Under the pieces are notes generated by a model that worked only from the letters and a program-made list of their open reading frames with translations, was not told the DNA's origin and searched no databases. This document shows positions 17,360-25,506 of a DNA stretch of 64,000 nucleotides, piece after piece (within the stretch, counting starts at the first letter, position 1; each line of letters begins with the position of its first letter). The translations under genes were made by a program, and so were the position numbers. The stretch is taken from positions 1-64,000 of the forward strand of contig NZ_LXFU01000028.1 in NCBI RefSeq assembly GCF_001657485.1, given 5' to 3'. Source of the DNA: Rhizobium sp. WYCCWR10014 (GTDB taxonomy: Bacteria > Pseudomonadota > Alphaproteobacteria > Rhizobiales > Rhizobiaceae).

Positions 17360-18409
17360 ATGCTTTCCGCTTCCGATCTGGCGGGCCGTCTCGCGCAAAA
17401 CGCGGAGGCGGTCTGCCGCCACTATCTTTCCGCGGGCCGCCGGGCCGGTAATTACTGGCTCATCGGCGATGTCGACAACAACAAGGGCCGGTCGCTCTAC
17501 GTGCATCTGGTCGGTCCGCGCGCCGGCAGGTGGACGGATGCCGCGACCGGTCAGTTCGGTGACCTGCTCGATCTCCTCCGCGAGACCTGTGGCCTCGTGG
17601 ACTTCCGTGACGTTGCCGAGGAGGCGCGTCATTTTCTCAGTCTGCCCCAACCCGAACCGGTGTCAGACGTCAGGGGCGACGTCGGTGATGCCTCTCCGGT
17701 CGAGCGGCCGGCGACGGAGCAGGCACGACGGCTGTTTCGAATGACGCAGCCGTTGGCGGGTACGCTCGCCGATATCTATCTGCGCGAGCGTGGCATCTTG
17801 CGGGCGTCGACCCACGCGGCCCTGCGCTTCCACCCGTCATGCTACTATCGCAATTTCATGACTGGCCGGACGACGAGCTATCCGGCCCTGATCGCAGCCG
17901 TCACCGACGACGCCGGAGTGATCACCGGCGTGCACCGCACCTATTTGTCCCCGGGGCTCGACCCGAACGGAGTCGGCAAGGCCAAGCTGGACGATCCCCG
18001 CCGCGCGCTCGGCGGACTGCTCGGTAATGGCGTCCGTTTCCGCTTTCCGGTCAACGCGTCCGCGCCTGTCCTGGTGGCAGGTGAGGGCCTCGAAACCATG
18101 CTGTCCCTCTCACACGTGATGCCCGGCATGCCGATGGTTGCGGCCCTGACTGCTAATCATCTCGCGACTTTCAACGTCCCGCCCGAATGCCGGCGCCTCT
18201 ACATCGCCGCCGACGCGGATGCGGCCGGCCGGCATGGGATCGAGGGATTGAGCCGCAGGGCGCAGGATCGAGGCATCCTGCCGTTGGTGCTGTCGCCGGA
18301 ACTCGGCGACTTCAACGAGGATCTGCGCTGGCTGGGTCCGGACCAGATGACCGCAAGTCTGCGGCTTCAACTCACTCCGGAAGATGCGGTGACCTTCCTG
18401 CCCCGATGA
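17360..18409 (+). CDS. Toprim-domain protein (DUF7146-like)
   Basis: 349 aa, ATG 17360, 12 bp after the helicase stop. N-terminal part resembles a primase-type CHC2 zinc domain lacking clear cysteines ('NYWLIGDVDNNKGRSLYVHL', 'GDLLDLLRETCGL'). The C-terminal Toprim fold shows 'VLVAGEGLETMLSL' (acidic motif 1) and 'RLYIAADADAAGRHG' (DxD motif 2). Toprim proteins of this type are plasmid or phage primase-like enzymes. Tight linkage to the methyltransferase-helicase suggests action on single-stranded transfer DNA. Confidence 0.88.
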   Translation: MLSASDLAGRLAQNAEAVCRHYLSAGRRAGNYWLIGDVDNNKGRSLYVHLVGPRAGRWTDAATGQFGDLLDLLRETCGLVDFRDVAEEARHFLSLPQPEPVSDVRGDVGDASPVERPATEQARRLFRMTQPLAGTLADIYLRERGILRASTHAALRFHPSCYYRNFMTGRTTSYPALIAAVTDDAGVITGVHRTYLSPGLDPNGVGKAKLDDPRRALGGLLGNGVRFRFPVNASAPVLVAGEGLETMLSLSHVMPGMPMVAALTANHLATFNVPPECRRLYIAADADAAGRHGIEGLSRRAQDRGILPLVLSPELGDFNEDLRWLGPDQMTASLRLQLTPEDAVTFLPR

Positions 18410-18788
18410 GCCTTGCCGGAAGGCGCAGGAGAGCGGGACGCAGGCGGCGTGGGCGAGAGGACGGTCCGTGGTGCGGGCTCCTCGTGTGGATTCGCGCCCG
18501 CGGGCCTGCCGAGAGGCGACCCTTACCACGCGGGCCTCCGGGCCTTCAGCGGGTCGGTCGGGTTTCTTCCCCTGCCGGGCCATTTCCGCGCATCGGCTCC
18601 CCGAAAACCGGTTCCCACTTTTCGGCCGAATGCGATGGCCCGTCATTCCTCGCGGATCAAGAAACCCTTCCTCCGCCGCCCGGCGCTTCGCTGGGCCGCT
18701 GCGCTTCGCTCGCGGTTCCGGCCTCGGCCCGCGTGACCGGGTTCGCCGTCAGGCCGCGAGAGGCGCGGCCCACGAAACGGAGACCACT
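18410..18788. other. Gene-free GC-rich leader
   Basis: About 380 bp with no credible gene on either strand. It contains several short GC inverted repeats and the 'GCTTCGCT' repeats common in rhizobial spacers. It is probably the 5' leader of the DUF2493 gene. Confidence 0.4.
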
Positions 18789-19730
18789 ATGGACCTGATC
18801 CTTCCCCCCGACGACGGCTTCGAGCCCCATCACGCGTCCTCTCCGACCGACCGCTTCATCTACGAGATGCAGGTCTTCGGCTATCGCCCCTTCCAGGACG
18901 AGCCCGACCCACGGCCATTGCCGGAGGAACCGCAGGTCCAGTCATCGATCACCGCGATCTTCGACGCCTTCGCCGAGATGCTCGGCGACACCCGGCTGGA
19001 GCCCGATCTCGAAGACCTGTTCTGGTCGGTCCCCAATCTCTTCCATCGCGCCGGCGAGCGCATCCAGCGCGAACTCGACCGCAACGAGGAAGCGCAGCGC
19101 ACCGGCCAGCGCGAGCAGGACGGCTCGGAGGTGAAAAGTGTCGAGCTCGAACGCCTGGTCGCCGAGGGCATCACGCTCTTGGAACGCAGGAATAGCTTCG
19201 AGTTCATGCGCGACTATGCCGCCGACCTGTTCGAGGCGCAGACCGGATCCTCCTGGCGACCGCGCACCGGATCCAAGGTAAATCATGCGAACATGACGGC
19301 GGCGATGATCGACAGCCGTGACTTCCTCTCGGCCAGACGCCGCGCCGAGACCGAGGTGCTAATCCCGGCCGGCACCAAGATCGCTTTCGCCGGTGGCATG
19401 GACTATAACGATCATGAGCGGATCTGGGCCAAGCTCGATCAGGCGCATGCGAAGTATCCTGACATGGTATTGCTGCACGGTGGCGCGCCGAAGGGTGCAG
19501 AACGTATCGCCGCCTGCTGGGCTGAAGCCCGCCGGGTGACGCAGATCACCTTCAAGCCCAACTGGACGAAGCATGCCAAGGCAGCACCCTTCCGCCGCAA
19601 TGACGATATGCTGTCGGTCATACCCGCCGGATTGATCGTCTTTCCCGGAAACGGCATCACAGGCAATCTCGCCGACAAGACACGCCGGCTCGGTATTCCG
19701 GTCTGGCAGGCATCAGGAGACGGCGCGTGA
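18789..19730 (+). CDS. DUF2493-domain protein (SLOG-like)
   Basis: 313 aa from ATG 18789 (GGAGAC upstream); longer in-frame starts lie in the non-coding leader. The N-terminal 170 residues are acidic and helical. The C-terminal 120 residues hold the DUF2493/YspA-like Rossmann domain: 'AGTKIAFAGGMDYNDHERIW', 'MVLLHGGAPKGAERIAACWA' and 'GLIVFPGNGITGNLADKTRRLGIPVW', motifs of the SLOG nucleotide-binding superfamily. Members are common on plasmids beside the preceding genes; the ligand is unknown. Confidence 0.88.
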   Translation: MDLILPPDDGFEPHHASSPTDRFIYEMQVFGYRPFQDEPDPRPLPEEPQVQSSITAIFDAFAEMLGDTRLEPDLEDLFWSVPNLFHRAGERIQRELDRNEEAQRTGQREQDGSEVKSVELERLVAEGITLLERRNSFEFMRDYAADLFEAQTGSSWRPRTGSKVNHANMTAAMIDSRDFLSARRRAETEVLIPAGTKIAFAGGMDYNDHERIWAKLDQAHAKYPDMVLLHGGAPKGAERIAACWAEARRVTQITFKPNWTKHAKAAPFRRNDDMLSVIPAGLIVFPGNGITGNLADKTRRLGIPVWQASGDGA

Positions 19731-19803
19731 GCGCCGGTTTCCTGAATATATGGAAAACATGGAGAAGATGGATTATATGGAAACTGAAGTGGACACGATA
19801 GCG

Positions 19804-20064
19804 ATGAAGCAATTCACGACAGGTGACTTGAATAAACAAATCGGCGATATCACCGACGCGGCGAGCCGCGAGCCGGTGATGCTCACCCGGCACAAGAAGC
19901 CGCGTTTCGTGCTGATGAGCTACGAGCACTATGAGCGCATGCGCACCGGCGGCGATCCGCGCCGGGCCTATCATATCTCGGAGATGCCCGCCGAGCATGC
20001 AGAACTGTTCGACGAGGCGCTCGATAAGTTGGCGCGCGGCGAAGGCTACGACGATGAGCCGTGA
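19804..20064 (+). CDS. Phd/YefM-type antitoxin
   Basis: 86 aa from ATG 19804; an in-frame ATG at 19750 would add 18 residues but 'MKQFTTGDLNKQIGDITDAA' is the typical family start. The Phd fold shows 'SREPVMLTRHKKPRFVLMSYEHYERM'. The tail ('AELFDEALDKLARGEGYDDEP') is the toxin-binding part. It overlaps the next gene by 11 bp, the usual antitoxin-first order. Phd proteins repress their own promoter and neutralise the toxin. Confidence 0.85.
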   Translation: MKQFTTGDLNKQIGDITDAASREPVMLTRHKKPRFVLMSYEHYERMRTGGDPRRAYHISEMPAEHAELFDEALDKLARGEGYDDEP

Positions 20065-20473
20065 ATTCCGCCCCGGCGAGGTCATCTCCTATCCGTACCT
20101 ACGGGCCTGGCAGCAGCAGCGCGGGGAAACCGAGGGCCGTAAGCAGCGCCCCGTCTGCGTCGTGATCGCCATCCGCAATGCCGCCGACGGAAACACGCAC
20201 CTTGCCCTTCTCGCCATCACCACCCAACCGCCGCAGACGGGCCGGATCGCTCTGGAGATCCCGGAGATCGAGCGCAAGCGTGCGGGCTTAAGCGATCTGA
20301 AGCAGTGCTGGATCATGGTCGACGAATACAACTACGATATCGTCGAGCGCTCCTGGTACATTGAGCCCGATCAGGACATCCTCGGCCGCTTCAGCAAACC
20401 CTTCATGGTGAAGATCGCCAGACTGTTTGCCGAGGCGCGCGGCCGAACCGGCCGGGTCAACCGCCTCGACTGA
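20054..20473 (+). CDS. PemK/MazF-like toxin partner
   Basis: 139 aa, ATG 20054 inside the antitoxin gene. 'FRPGEVISYPYL', then 'EGRKQRPVCVVIAI' and 'LALLAITTQPPQ' fit the PemK/MazF-like fold, in which G-x-V and K-x-RP-x-V-V mark the RNase barrel. It ends in a helical, basic tail. Paired with a Phd-type antitoxin rather than PemI, which is a known mixed pairing. Likely a post-segregational stabiliser of the plasmid. Toxin activity is inferred. Confidence 0.72.
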   Translation: MSREFRPGEVISYPYLRAWQQQRGETEGRKQRPVCVVIAIRNAADGNTHLALLAITTQPPQTGRIALEIPEIERKRAGLSDLKQCWIMVDEYNYDIVERSWYIEPDQDILGRFSKPFMVKIARLFAEARGRTGRVNRLD

Positions 20474-20774
20474 GACTTCCCGCATCCCCGCCGCCCTCCG
20501 AAGCGACATCCCTTGAAATCACCTCCGTCAGGCGGTCCGGCTCCGCAGAACTGCAGTTGCGACAGGAGAGGCGGATAATTCGAGTGTCGCGCCGACCGAA
20601 GCCGCTCTGATGACGAGGATGGGATCAGAACGGTGCCAATCTCTCGCGATGTGCCCGACTGGTTGACGGCCAGGGTCCATTGATCCGAACACCACGACGC
20701 ATGTCACGAGCGCGGCACTCCGCGCGGCAGCAAACGGCCGCCACGGCGAGGTCTCCTGACGACGTCGCAATCAA
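20474..20774. other. Gene-free stretch
   Basis: About 300 bp after the toxin gene with no credible reading frame or repeat recognised. Confidence 0.35.
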
Positions 20775-20913
20775 GGACCATTCCCGTTCTTTATGTCGCC
20801 TTTCTAAGGGACCGGCCGCGATCAGCGTCAACCCCGCAAGGGGGTTTCCCTTCGCTACGCTGCGGTGACGCCTGCGGCGCGGCCCCTTCTTCGGGCGCCA
20901 TCGGGAATGGTCC
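20775..20913 (+). ncRNA. Nested inverted-repeat leader of DUF736 gene
   Basis: Outer 12-bp arms GGACCATTCCCG (20775-20786) and CGGGAATGGTCC (20902-20913) are perfect complements. Inside them AAGGGACCGGCCGCG pairs with CGCGGCCCCTT with a bulge, and inside that AACCCC-GCAAG-GGGGTT forms a hairpin. The whole 139-nt block ends 24 nt before the DUF736 start, so it could be a structured 5' leader or cis-regulatory RNA. Drawn by eye; folding energy not computed. Confidence 0.45.
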
Positions 20914-20937
20914 CGATGCAACGAAGGAGACAATCCC

Positions 20938-21261
20938 ATGGCTACCACGATCGCAACCCTCACCGAAAAGACCGACGGCACTCTCGAAGGCGTCTTCGCC
21001 ACCATCCGGGTCAATGCCCCGATCGCCCTTATCCCGAACGCCAACAAGGCGAGCGAAGAAGCCCCGGACTACCGCATCATCCACCGCAAGACCGGCTTTG
21101 AGATCGGCGCGGCCTGGAACCGCATCTCCCGCCAGACCGGCGAGGAATACATCTCTACGAAGCTCGAAGCGCCCGAGATCGGCGTGATCTTCGGCAACGT
21201 CGCCCCGGCGCCCGGCGGCGAGCCCGGGAAGAAGGTCATCCTCTGGAACAGCCCTGCCTGA
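20938..21261 (+). CDS. DUF736 protein
   Basis: 107 aa, ATG 20938 after AAGGAG. 'ATLTEKTDGTLEGVFATIRVNAPIALIPN', 'PDYRIIHRKTGFEIGAAW' and 'YISTKLEAPEIG' are DUF736 hallmarks. The family is small, beta-rich and confined largely to plasmids and integrative elements of Alpha- and Betaproteobacteria, often near transfer genes. Function unknown; single-strand DNA binding has been suggested by analogy but nothing here proves it. Confidence 0.92.
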   Translation: MATTIATLTEKTDGTLEGVFATIRVNAPIALIPNANKASEEAPDYRIIHRKTGFEIGAAWNRISRQTGEEYISTKLEAPEIGVIFGNVAPAPGGEPGKKVILWNSPA

Positions 21262-21318
21262 ACCGGACCGCCGGCCCCGCAATCGGGGTCGGCTCCCCCC
21301 AATTGAAAGGAGGCCGCC

Positions 21319-21651
21319 ATGAGCCGCTACACAATTACCGTCACCAGAACCGCATCCCGCCACTCGGACCCTGATGCCGTTATCGGCTACGACCGCCCGC
21401 TTCAGACGTTCTTCCTCCAGGCATTTCCGGACGCAGGTGCCGAGGATCTTGGACTCTGGCTTGGCACTGACCTCAGGGAGTTCGAAACACTGTCGCAACT
21501 GCGGTCCGCAGCAATCGCACGCGGTTTCGACTTCATACCCTTGGCATCGGGCATCCTTCACAAGCTGCTGGACGACCGTGCCCGCGAAGCGCATCACGCG
21601 GTCAGCGACACGATTATCCAGGATCTTCTCAACGGAACATCCGCTCGCTGA
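21319..21651 (+). CDS. Hypothetical plasmid protein
   Basis: 110 aa, ATG 21319 with AAAGGAGG upstream, a very strong ribosome site. 'DPDAVIGYDRPLQTFFLQAFPDA' and 'GLWLGTDLREFETLSQLRSAA' suggest a small mixed alpha/beta protein. No family recognised. It follows DUF736 by 57 bp, so the two are probably co-transcribed up to the terminator at 21670. Confidence 0.82.
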   Translation: MSRYTITVTRTASRHSDPDAVIGYDRPLQTFFLQAFPDAGAEDLGLWLGTDLREFETLSQLRSAAIARGFDFIPLASGILHKLLDDRAREAHHAVSDTIIQDLLNGTSAR

Positions 21652-21669
21652 CGCAAACGCAAAACGAAA

Positions 21670-21699
21670 ATAGCCCGGCACGGCGCCGGGCTATTTTTT
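21670..21699. terminator. Bidirectional rho-independent terminator
   Basis: ATAGCCCGGC and GCCGGGCTAT form a 10-bp stem with a five-base loop, flanked by A-run on the left and T6 on the right. It serves the rightward 21319 gene and the leftward HU gene, whose stops face each other. Confidence 0.85.
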
Positions 21700-21714
21700 G
21701 CTTGGCTGACAAGA

Positions 21715-21993
21715 TTACTTGTTCAGCGCATCCTTCAATGCCTTCGCCGGCGTAAAGGCCAACTTTTTGGCCGCGGCAACCTTGATCGTCGCGCCGGTCG
21801 ACGGGTTGCGAGCCTCGCGCTCCGGTGTCGCCTTCACCTTGAACTTCCCGAAGCCGGGGAGGGACGTCTCGTTGCCGGCAACGGCTGCCTCGGTGATCGA
21901 TGCAATCACTGCTTCGACGATCGCCTTTCCCTGGGCCTTCGTGAGGCTGTGTTCGCCGGCGATCTTGTCGGCGATTTCATTGGTCGTAGTCAT
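21715..21993 (-). CDS. HU-family DNA-bending protein
   Basis: 92 aa from ATG 21993; earlier starts are unlikely because GAGAGGA sits just upstream of this one. The full HU fold is present: 'NEIADKIAGEHSLTKAQGKAIVEAVIASI', the 'LPGFGKFKVKATPEREARNPSTG' arm region and 'KKLAFTPAKALKDALN'. HU proteins wrap and bend DNA. A plasmid copy may buffer the plasmid's effect on host nucleoid proteins or help transfer and replication complexes. It is convergent with the preceding gene. Confidence 0.95.
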   Translation of the reverse strand: MTTTNEIADKIAGEHSLTKAQGKAIVEAVIASITEAAVAGNETSLPGFGKFKVKATPEREARNPSTGATIKVAAAKKLAFTPAKALKDALNK

Positions 21994-22260
21994 TTTCCTC
22001 TCCGCATCAATGTTAATGCGAGAATCCCTGACAGGGGATCCAAGCGCTGTCATCGACGCACCGCACCAACTTCAGCGATTTGCCCGTTTTTCCACAACTA
22101 CGAAGGGTCTTTGGGGCATCGCCGTAGGTCTGCATGGTGGATCCGCAAGCGGGCATCGAGCCCGCTCGCGGATCTCTGGTGCCATACGGAGAGGGAATGT
22201 CTGCTCAGTCCGGCCGAGTATGCCATGGCGGCATGAAGGCCTCAAGGACGAGCGGTTCCC

Positions 22261-22353
22261 CCAAATTTCAGGCCCGGTCCTGCGGCCCGAACCAGAAATT
22301 CGGCTCCCCCACTCGCCGGCTCCGCCGGTCGCTACCGCGATCCTTGACCCCTC
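22261..22353 (+). ncRNA. Structured leader, copy 1
   Basis: AATTTC (22264-22269) pairs with GAAATT (22295-22300), then CCGGC-TCC-GCCGG (22316-22328) forms a hairpin, then the sequence runs into GATCCTTGACCCCT. It ends about 50 nt before the small gene at 22403. A second copy at 23409 has the same plan with paired base changes, which supports an RNA structure rather than chance. Confidence 0.55.
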
Positions 22354-22402
22354 CATCCCGCCATGACCGCGGGCGTCGTCTTTCACAAACGTCAAGGAGA
22401 CG

Positions 22403-22576
22403 ATGACAATGACAAACGAACTGGATCGGACCATCGTGGAACTGCAGGCCGAGTTGCGGAACGCGCACCCGGACGAACGTCGCCAGATCGAGGCGGAACT
22501 CGACCTGGCACTGGCCGAGCGCGAGGTTCTGGTGGCAGAACAGGAAGGGCGCCTCAGTGCCGAGCCACCCTTTTGA
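22403..22576 (+). CDS. Short acidic coiled-coil-like protein
   Basis: 57 aa, ATG 22403 (second ATG at 22409) after CAAGGAGA. The protein, 'TNELDRTIVELQAELR...EAELDLALAEREVLVAEQE' in part, is almost wholly helical, acidic, with heptad-like leucines. No family recognised. It is preceded by the structured leader at 22261, which supports it being expressed. Confidence 0.6.
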   Translation: MTMTNELDRTIVELQAELRNAHPDERRQIEAELDLALAEREVLVAEQEGRLSAEPPF

Positions 22577-22774
22577 GGGTGGCTTTCGCCATGTCACCTG
22601 GACCGACGCGCCGGATCGACCGGCGCTTCAGGCGCGCTTCGCTCGCCGCCGGTATGTGTCAGAACCTGCGGAGGTTCTTGCGGGAAGGGCGGAAGCGGTG
22701 GGATACCCCCACTCCTGTTTCGCTCCCATGCCATCGACATCAGGATGGCATCTGCCTCCGCGGCACTCCCTTCG

Positions 22775-23050
22775 CTATCGATCACCCGATGCATCTTCCC
22801 GGATATGCGGTTTCGGCCTGTATCCGCGCGACCGCCTCTTTCGCAAAAGCTGAAGGAACAGCCTGACCGCCTCTTCCTCCCGCGCGAAATGATGCTCCCG
22901 CCTTTGACCTCTTGCGCCGATACGACCCCATCGACGGATGAGACAGGCCTCGCCGAACAGGTTGGGCTCGATCGACATGGCATAGTAGCGGGCCATGTTT
23001 TTCGAAGCGTCGGTGCGTTCGACATAGAGCTGGTAGCGTTGCGCAATCAT
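22775..23050 (-). CDS. WGR-domain protein
   Basis: 91 aa, ATG 23050. The WGR domain fills most of it: 'YQLYVERTDASKNMARYYAMSIEPNLFGEACLIRRWGRIGARGQ', then 'FAREEEAVRLFLQLLRKRRSRGY'. WGR domains bind nucleic-acid ends in PARPs and are found as free small proteins on rhizobial plasmids. The tail 'PKPHIREDASGDR' is atypical. Orientation is opposite to its neighbours. Confidence 0.88.
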   Translation of the reverse strand: MIAQRYQLYVERTDASKNMARYYAMSIEPNLFGEACLIRRWGRIGARGQRREHHFAREEEAVRLFLQLLRKRRSRGYRPKPHIREDASGDR

Positions 23051-23408
23051 GGCACGGAGAATCGAGCAAGGCGGTCTCGGCGTCCAACGACATATTTGAA
23101 TCGGTCGGTATCAATTGATTCATGCTGATGATGGCTTGTCGGCGGATGATCCGGGCGAGCCGCCTGCGGCGGACGGTGCTATTCGCCGTCGCTCACGGAG
23201 CCCGCAAAACGGTCTCCGCCCATTCGGGTCACGCCCCTCTCGCGGTTGTCGCATCGGCGGCGGGAATGTTTCACGACTACGGCCGATGATAAGGCTGCAT
23301 GGCCGGCTGGACGCCGGATACGGACACGGCGCCTGGCGGCGCCGTGGTCTATCTCTCTCTGACGTCCCATTGTGCACCCGCCGCTCCGGCGTCAAGCACT
23401 GCGCGGCC
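23051..23408. other. Gene-free stretch
   Basis: About 360 bp upstream of the second structured leader with no credible gene on either strand. Confidence 0.35.
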
Positions 23409-23507
23409 CCTCCAATTTTCAGTCGCCGTCCCTTCGGGCCATCACCAGAAAATCGGTTCCTCCGCTTGCCGCCGCTGGCGGTCGCGTCCGCGATCCCTGA
23501 CCCCTCG
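23409..23507 (+). ncRNA. Structured leader, copy 2
   Basis: Aligned with the copy at 22261: ATTTTC (23415-23420) with GAAAAT (23448-23453), and CCGCC-GCT-GGCGG (23469-23481), then GATCCCTGACCCCT. Both stems differ from copy 1 in sequence yet stay paired. It ends 50 nt before the start codon of the downstream gene, the same distance as in copy 1. Confidence 0.55.
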
Positions 23508-23556
23508 CGGCTACGGTGCGGCCTCCTTTCGTCAGAGACGGAAAGGAGACACTACA

Positions 23557-24042
23557 ATGTCCAATGACTGGTACTACGTCCATCAGCTCGCAGTGCTTGC
23601 GGGCTTCAGGCTCACCGTCCTCGCAAATCGCTTGGGTTGCGAAGATGAATTCCTATTGGAACTGCATGACAAGCTCAGCGAGGGACTGGCATGTGCAATT
23701 GCGCGGGTGCAATCCATCACGGCACTGGAGCGCCAGCTTGCCAACGAGCCGGACGAGGGAGGCCTCGCCGCTTTCCAGCTTCACGGCGAAGAGGAATGGC
23801 TTGCCCGTTTCCGGATCACGCTGCTTGATCATCTCGAAATCGACGTCGACACTCACGAGTACCGTGTGAACGGCGGCGACTGGCACTATGCGCTCGCGGC
23901 CGATTGCGACGGCATCGAGATCAGTTATCCGAGCCTTGTCGCCCTCACCGACGCCGAGTTGGGCACGCTCGCCCCGATCATGCGCGCCATCCGCAGCGAG
24001 GCGGGCATTGCTATCAGCATCGCCCGTGTCATCTACGGTTGA
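23557..24042 (+). CDS. Hypothetical protein behind structured leader
   Basis: 161 aa from ATG 23557 (AAAGGAGA upstream). Mostly helical in the first 70 residues ('YYVHQLAVLAGFRLTVLANRLGCEDEFLLELHDKL'), acidic throughout, ending 'RSEAGIAISIARVIYG'. No domain recognised. It shares its leader type with the 22403 gene, suggesting shared post-transcriptional control. Confidence 0.75.
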   Translation: MSNDWYYVHQLAVLAGFRLTVLANRLGCEDEFLLELHDKLSEGLACAIARVQSITALERQLANEPDEGGLAAFQLHGEEEWLARFRITLLDHLEIDVDTHEYRVNGGDWHYALAADCDGIEISYPSLVALTDAELGTLAPIMRAIRSEAGIAISIARVIYG

Positions 24043-24407
24043 TGCGCCGGCGAGGGGCGGCTACGGCCGTCTCTCGCCTTTTCTGCTGGCTTGACCGCTC
24101 GCGGGCGTCGAGCCTGCGCGCGGTCTTGAGGGGAGAGACTTGCCGCCTCTCCCCTCAACTCCTCTCTCCCTGTGGTGCGGGTTGAGACCCGCCCGGCCTG
24201 TCGGGCCGGTAGGCGGACGCTGCCGCGACTTCCCCAAACAAGACGGAGAGGACGAGTACCTTGCGCTGCGCCCTCCTGCTTCGGGCATCCGCTCCAGGTG
24301 CGCGTCCACTCCTGCGGTGCGCTCGCCGTCTCATCGTTCGCATGTCGTCGAGGCCGTTCCCTCCGGTCACGGTCCTCTCGACTGCTTACGACGACGGCTT
24401 GCTTCAG
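24043..24407. other. Gene-free stretch
   Basis: About 365 bp of GC-rich sequence without a supported gene. Reading frames on the minus strand are arginine-rich and lack starts with ribosome sites, so they are treated as artefacts of composition. Confidence 0.35.
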
Positions 24408-24557
24408 CATCTCTCAAGAAATCTGTCCGGCCCACTGTGCTGTTCCTCCGGCGCGGATCACAGGCAATGAGCCCGTGATCGCTGTTGCTTTGTCTGGCGA
24501 CTCGCAACAGCATCGGCGCCTCGGGCACGGTGGGCCAGACAGATTTCTTGAGAGATG
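24408..24557. repeat. 150-bp element with 33-bp terminal inverted repeats
   Basis: Positions 24408-24440 and 24525-24557 are inverted copies of each other matching at 31 of 33 bases (outer part CATCTCTCAAGAAATCTGTC). Between them lie two further stems: GATCAC/GTGATC around GGC/GCC, and GCTGTTGC/GCAACAGC. No gene is inside. The form suits a miniature inverted-repeat transposable element or a highly structured RNA. No target duplication was recognised. Confidence 0.65.
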
Positions 24558-24565
24558 GCAGGATA

Positions 24566-24587
24566 GGCTAACGGTATACCATTAGCC
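24566..24587. repeat. 22-bp near-perfect palindrome
   Basis: GGCTAACGGTATACCATTAGCC is its own reverse complement except at one base pair, centred on GGTATACC. It lies nine bases right of the 150-bp element. It could be a regulator or recombinase binding site. Confidence 0.5.
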
Positions 24588-24904
24588 GTTTTCGCCCGAG
24601 GGGGGATTGCCGAGAGGCGTGATCAGTGCCGGAATCTGTCACCGCTTATTCGCAGGCGTAGGGTCTGCCCGGACATGGACTTGGTCCTGGTAGAGTTCGT
24701 TCGGCGGCAGAAAGAGGCACCTCCTCACGGCGCCACCTTGAATCGTTAGTCGGTGAATCGGCGGGCGGGCAATTCCCCCGTTTCGCCAATCGGTAGAAGA
24801 GAGATCCGGCGTTCTCGCGTTTCGGCGGTTGGGCTGGTCGGTGGAGCAGCGAATAGGTTCGTCCGCGATTGTGCGGCTGGGATAATGGGCGATGGGGTGC
24901 TTCG
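24588..24904. other. Gene-free stretch
   Basis: About 320 bp with short scattered repeats of 'GGCGAATCGG' type and no supported gene. Confidence 0.3.
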
Positions 24905-25243
24905 CTAACTCCGCGCATCGGCGAACCGGCGATCGCGTTTATTACTCATCGACGATTTCGGCGAATAGGTGGTTGAGCAAAGCGGCGTTTTGCGGATTGC
25001 GCGTATGAGCCGGTAGGTGATTTCGCGAATCCGCGGTTCGGCGATTGCGCTGATGAGCGATCTTGCGAATGATGTCTCGGCTACTTTTAGCGGGGAGGCT
25101 CTTACCTGCCATTTGCCAACGTAAGCCGCCAGTTCATCGGGCATTTCGTTGGGAACCGTCTGCTTGAGAAATTGCAGGAAAGCTGCCAGGCGTGCGCTGA
25201 GCAGACGTCGCGACGGATAGATCGCCGACAGTGCGAACTCAGA
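24905..25243 (-). pseudogene. Possible LysR-regulator C-terminal remnant
   Basis: A minus-strand frame without its own good start reads 'FALSAIYPSRRLLSARLAAFLQFLKQ'. This resembles the end of LysR effector domains, where 'YPSRRHLSAKVRAFVDFL' is common. The upstream helix-turn-helix part is absent and a stop codon interrupts just before. Downstream residues lose resemblance. Best read as a decayed gene end; chance similarity is possible. Confidence 0.3.
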
Positions 25244-25323
25244 TCATCAGCAGGTGCGGGTTCAAGACGTCGTTTGTGCGTGGCTGCGGGTGAGGCAAAC
25301 GACCTTACGGCGAGCCTCGGTCT

Positions 25324-25506
25324 TCAACACGAGTCTTTCAGATGGTATGCCGCCCGATCAGAGGAGTCCCTGTCCGAGCGATGGAGGTTGATGATCCGAG
25401 CGGCATCTTTGAGGCTTATCCCGTGCTTCTTGGCGGAGTAGTCGACGTCATATGGATCGGAAATCTTCTTGCGTGTCTCCTGCTCGATTTGTTGACGTCG
25501 CTGCAT
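25324..25506 (-). CDS. DUF3606-like small protein
   Basis: 60 aa, ATG 25506 with a good AGGAG site. The pattern 'SDPYDVDYSAKKHGISLKDAARIINLHRSDRDSSDRAA' resembles DUF3606-type domains (DP-x-E/DV-x-Y-x-KK-x-G-I/V). These are short, common in rhizobia and of unknown function. It stands alone in a gene-poor stretch. Confidence 0.65.
   Translation of the reverse strand: MQRRQQIEQETRKKISDPYDVDYSAKKHGISLKDAARIINLHRSDRDSSDRAAYHLKDSC

Noticed and set aside
24033..24410. 125-codon Arg-rich minus-strand frame
   Set aside because: Composition is that of random GC-rich sequence and no start site is supported.
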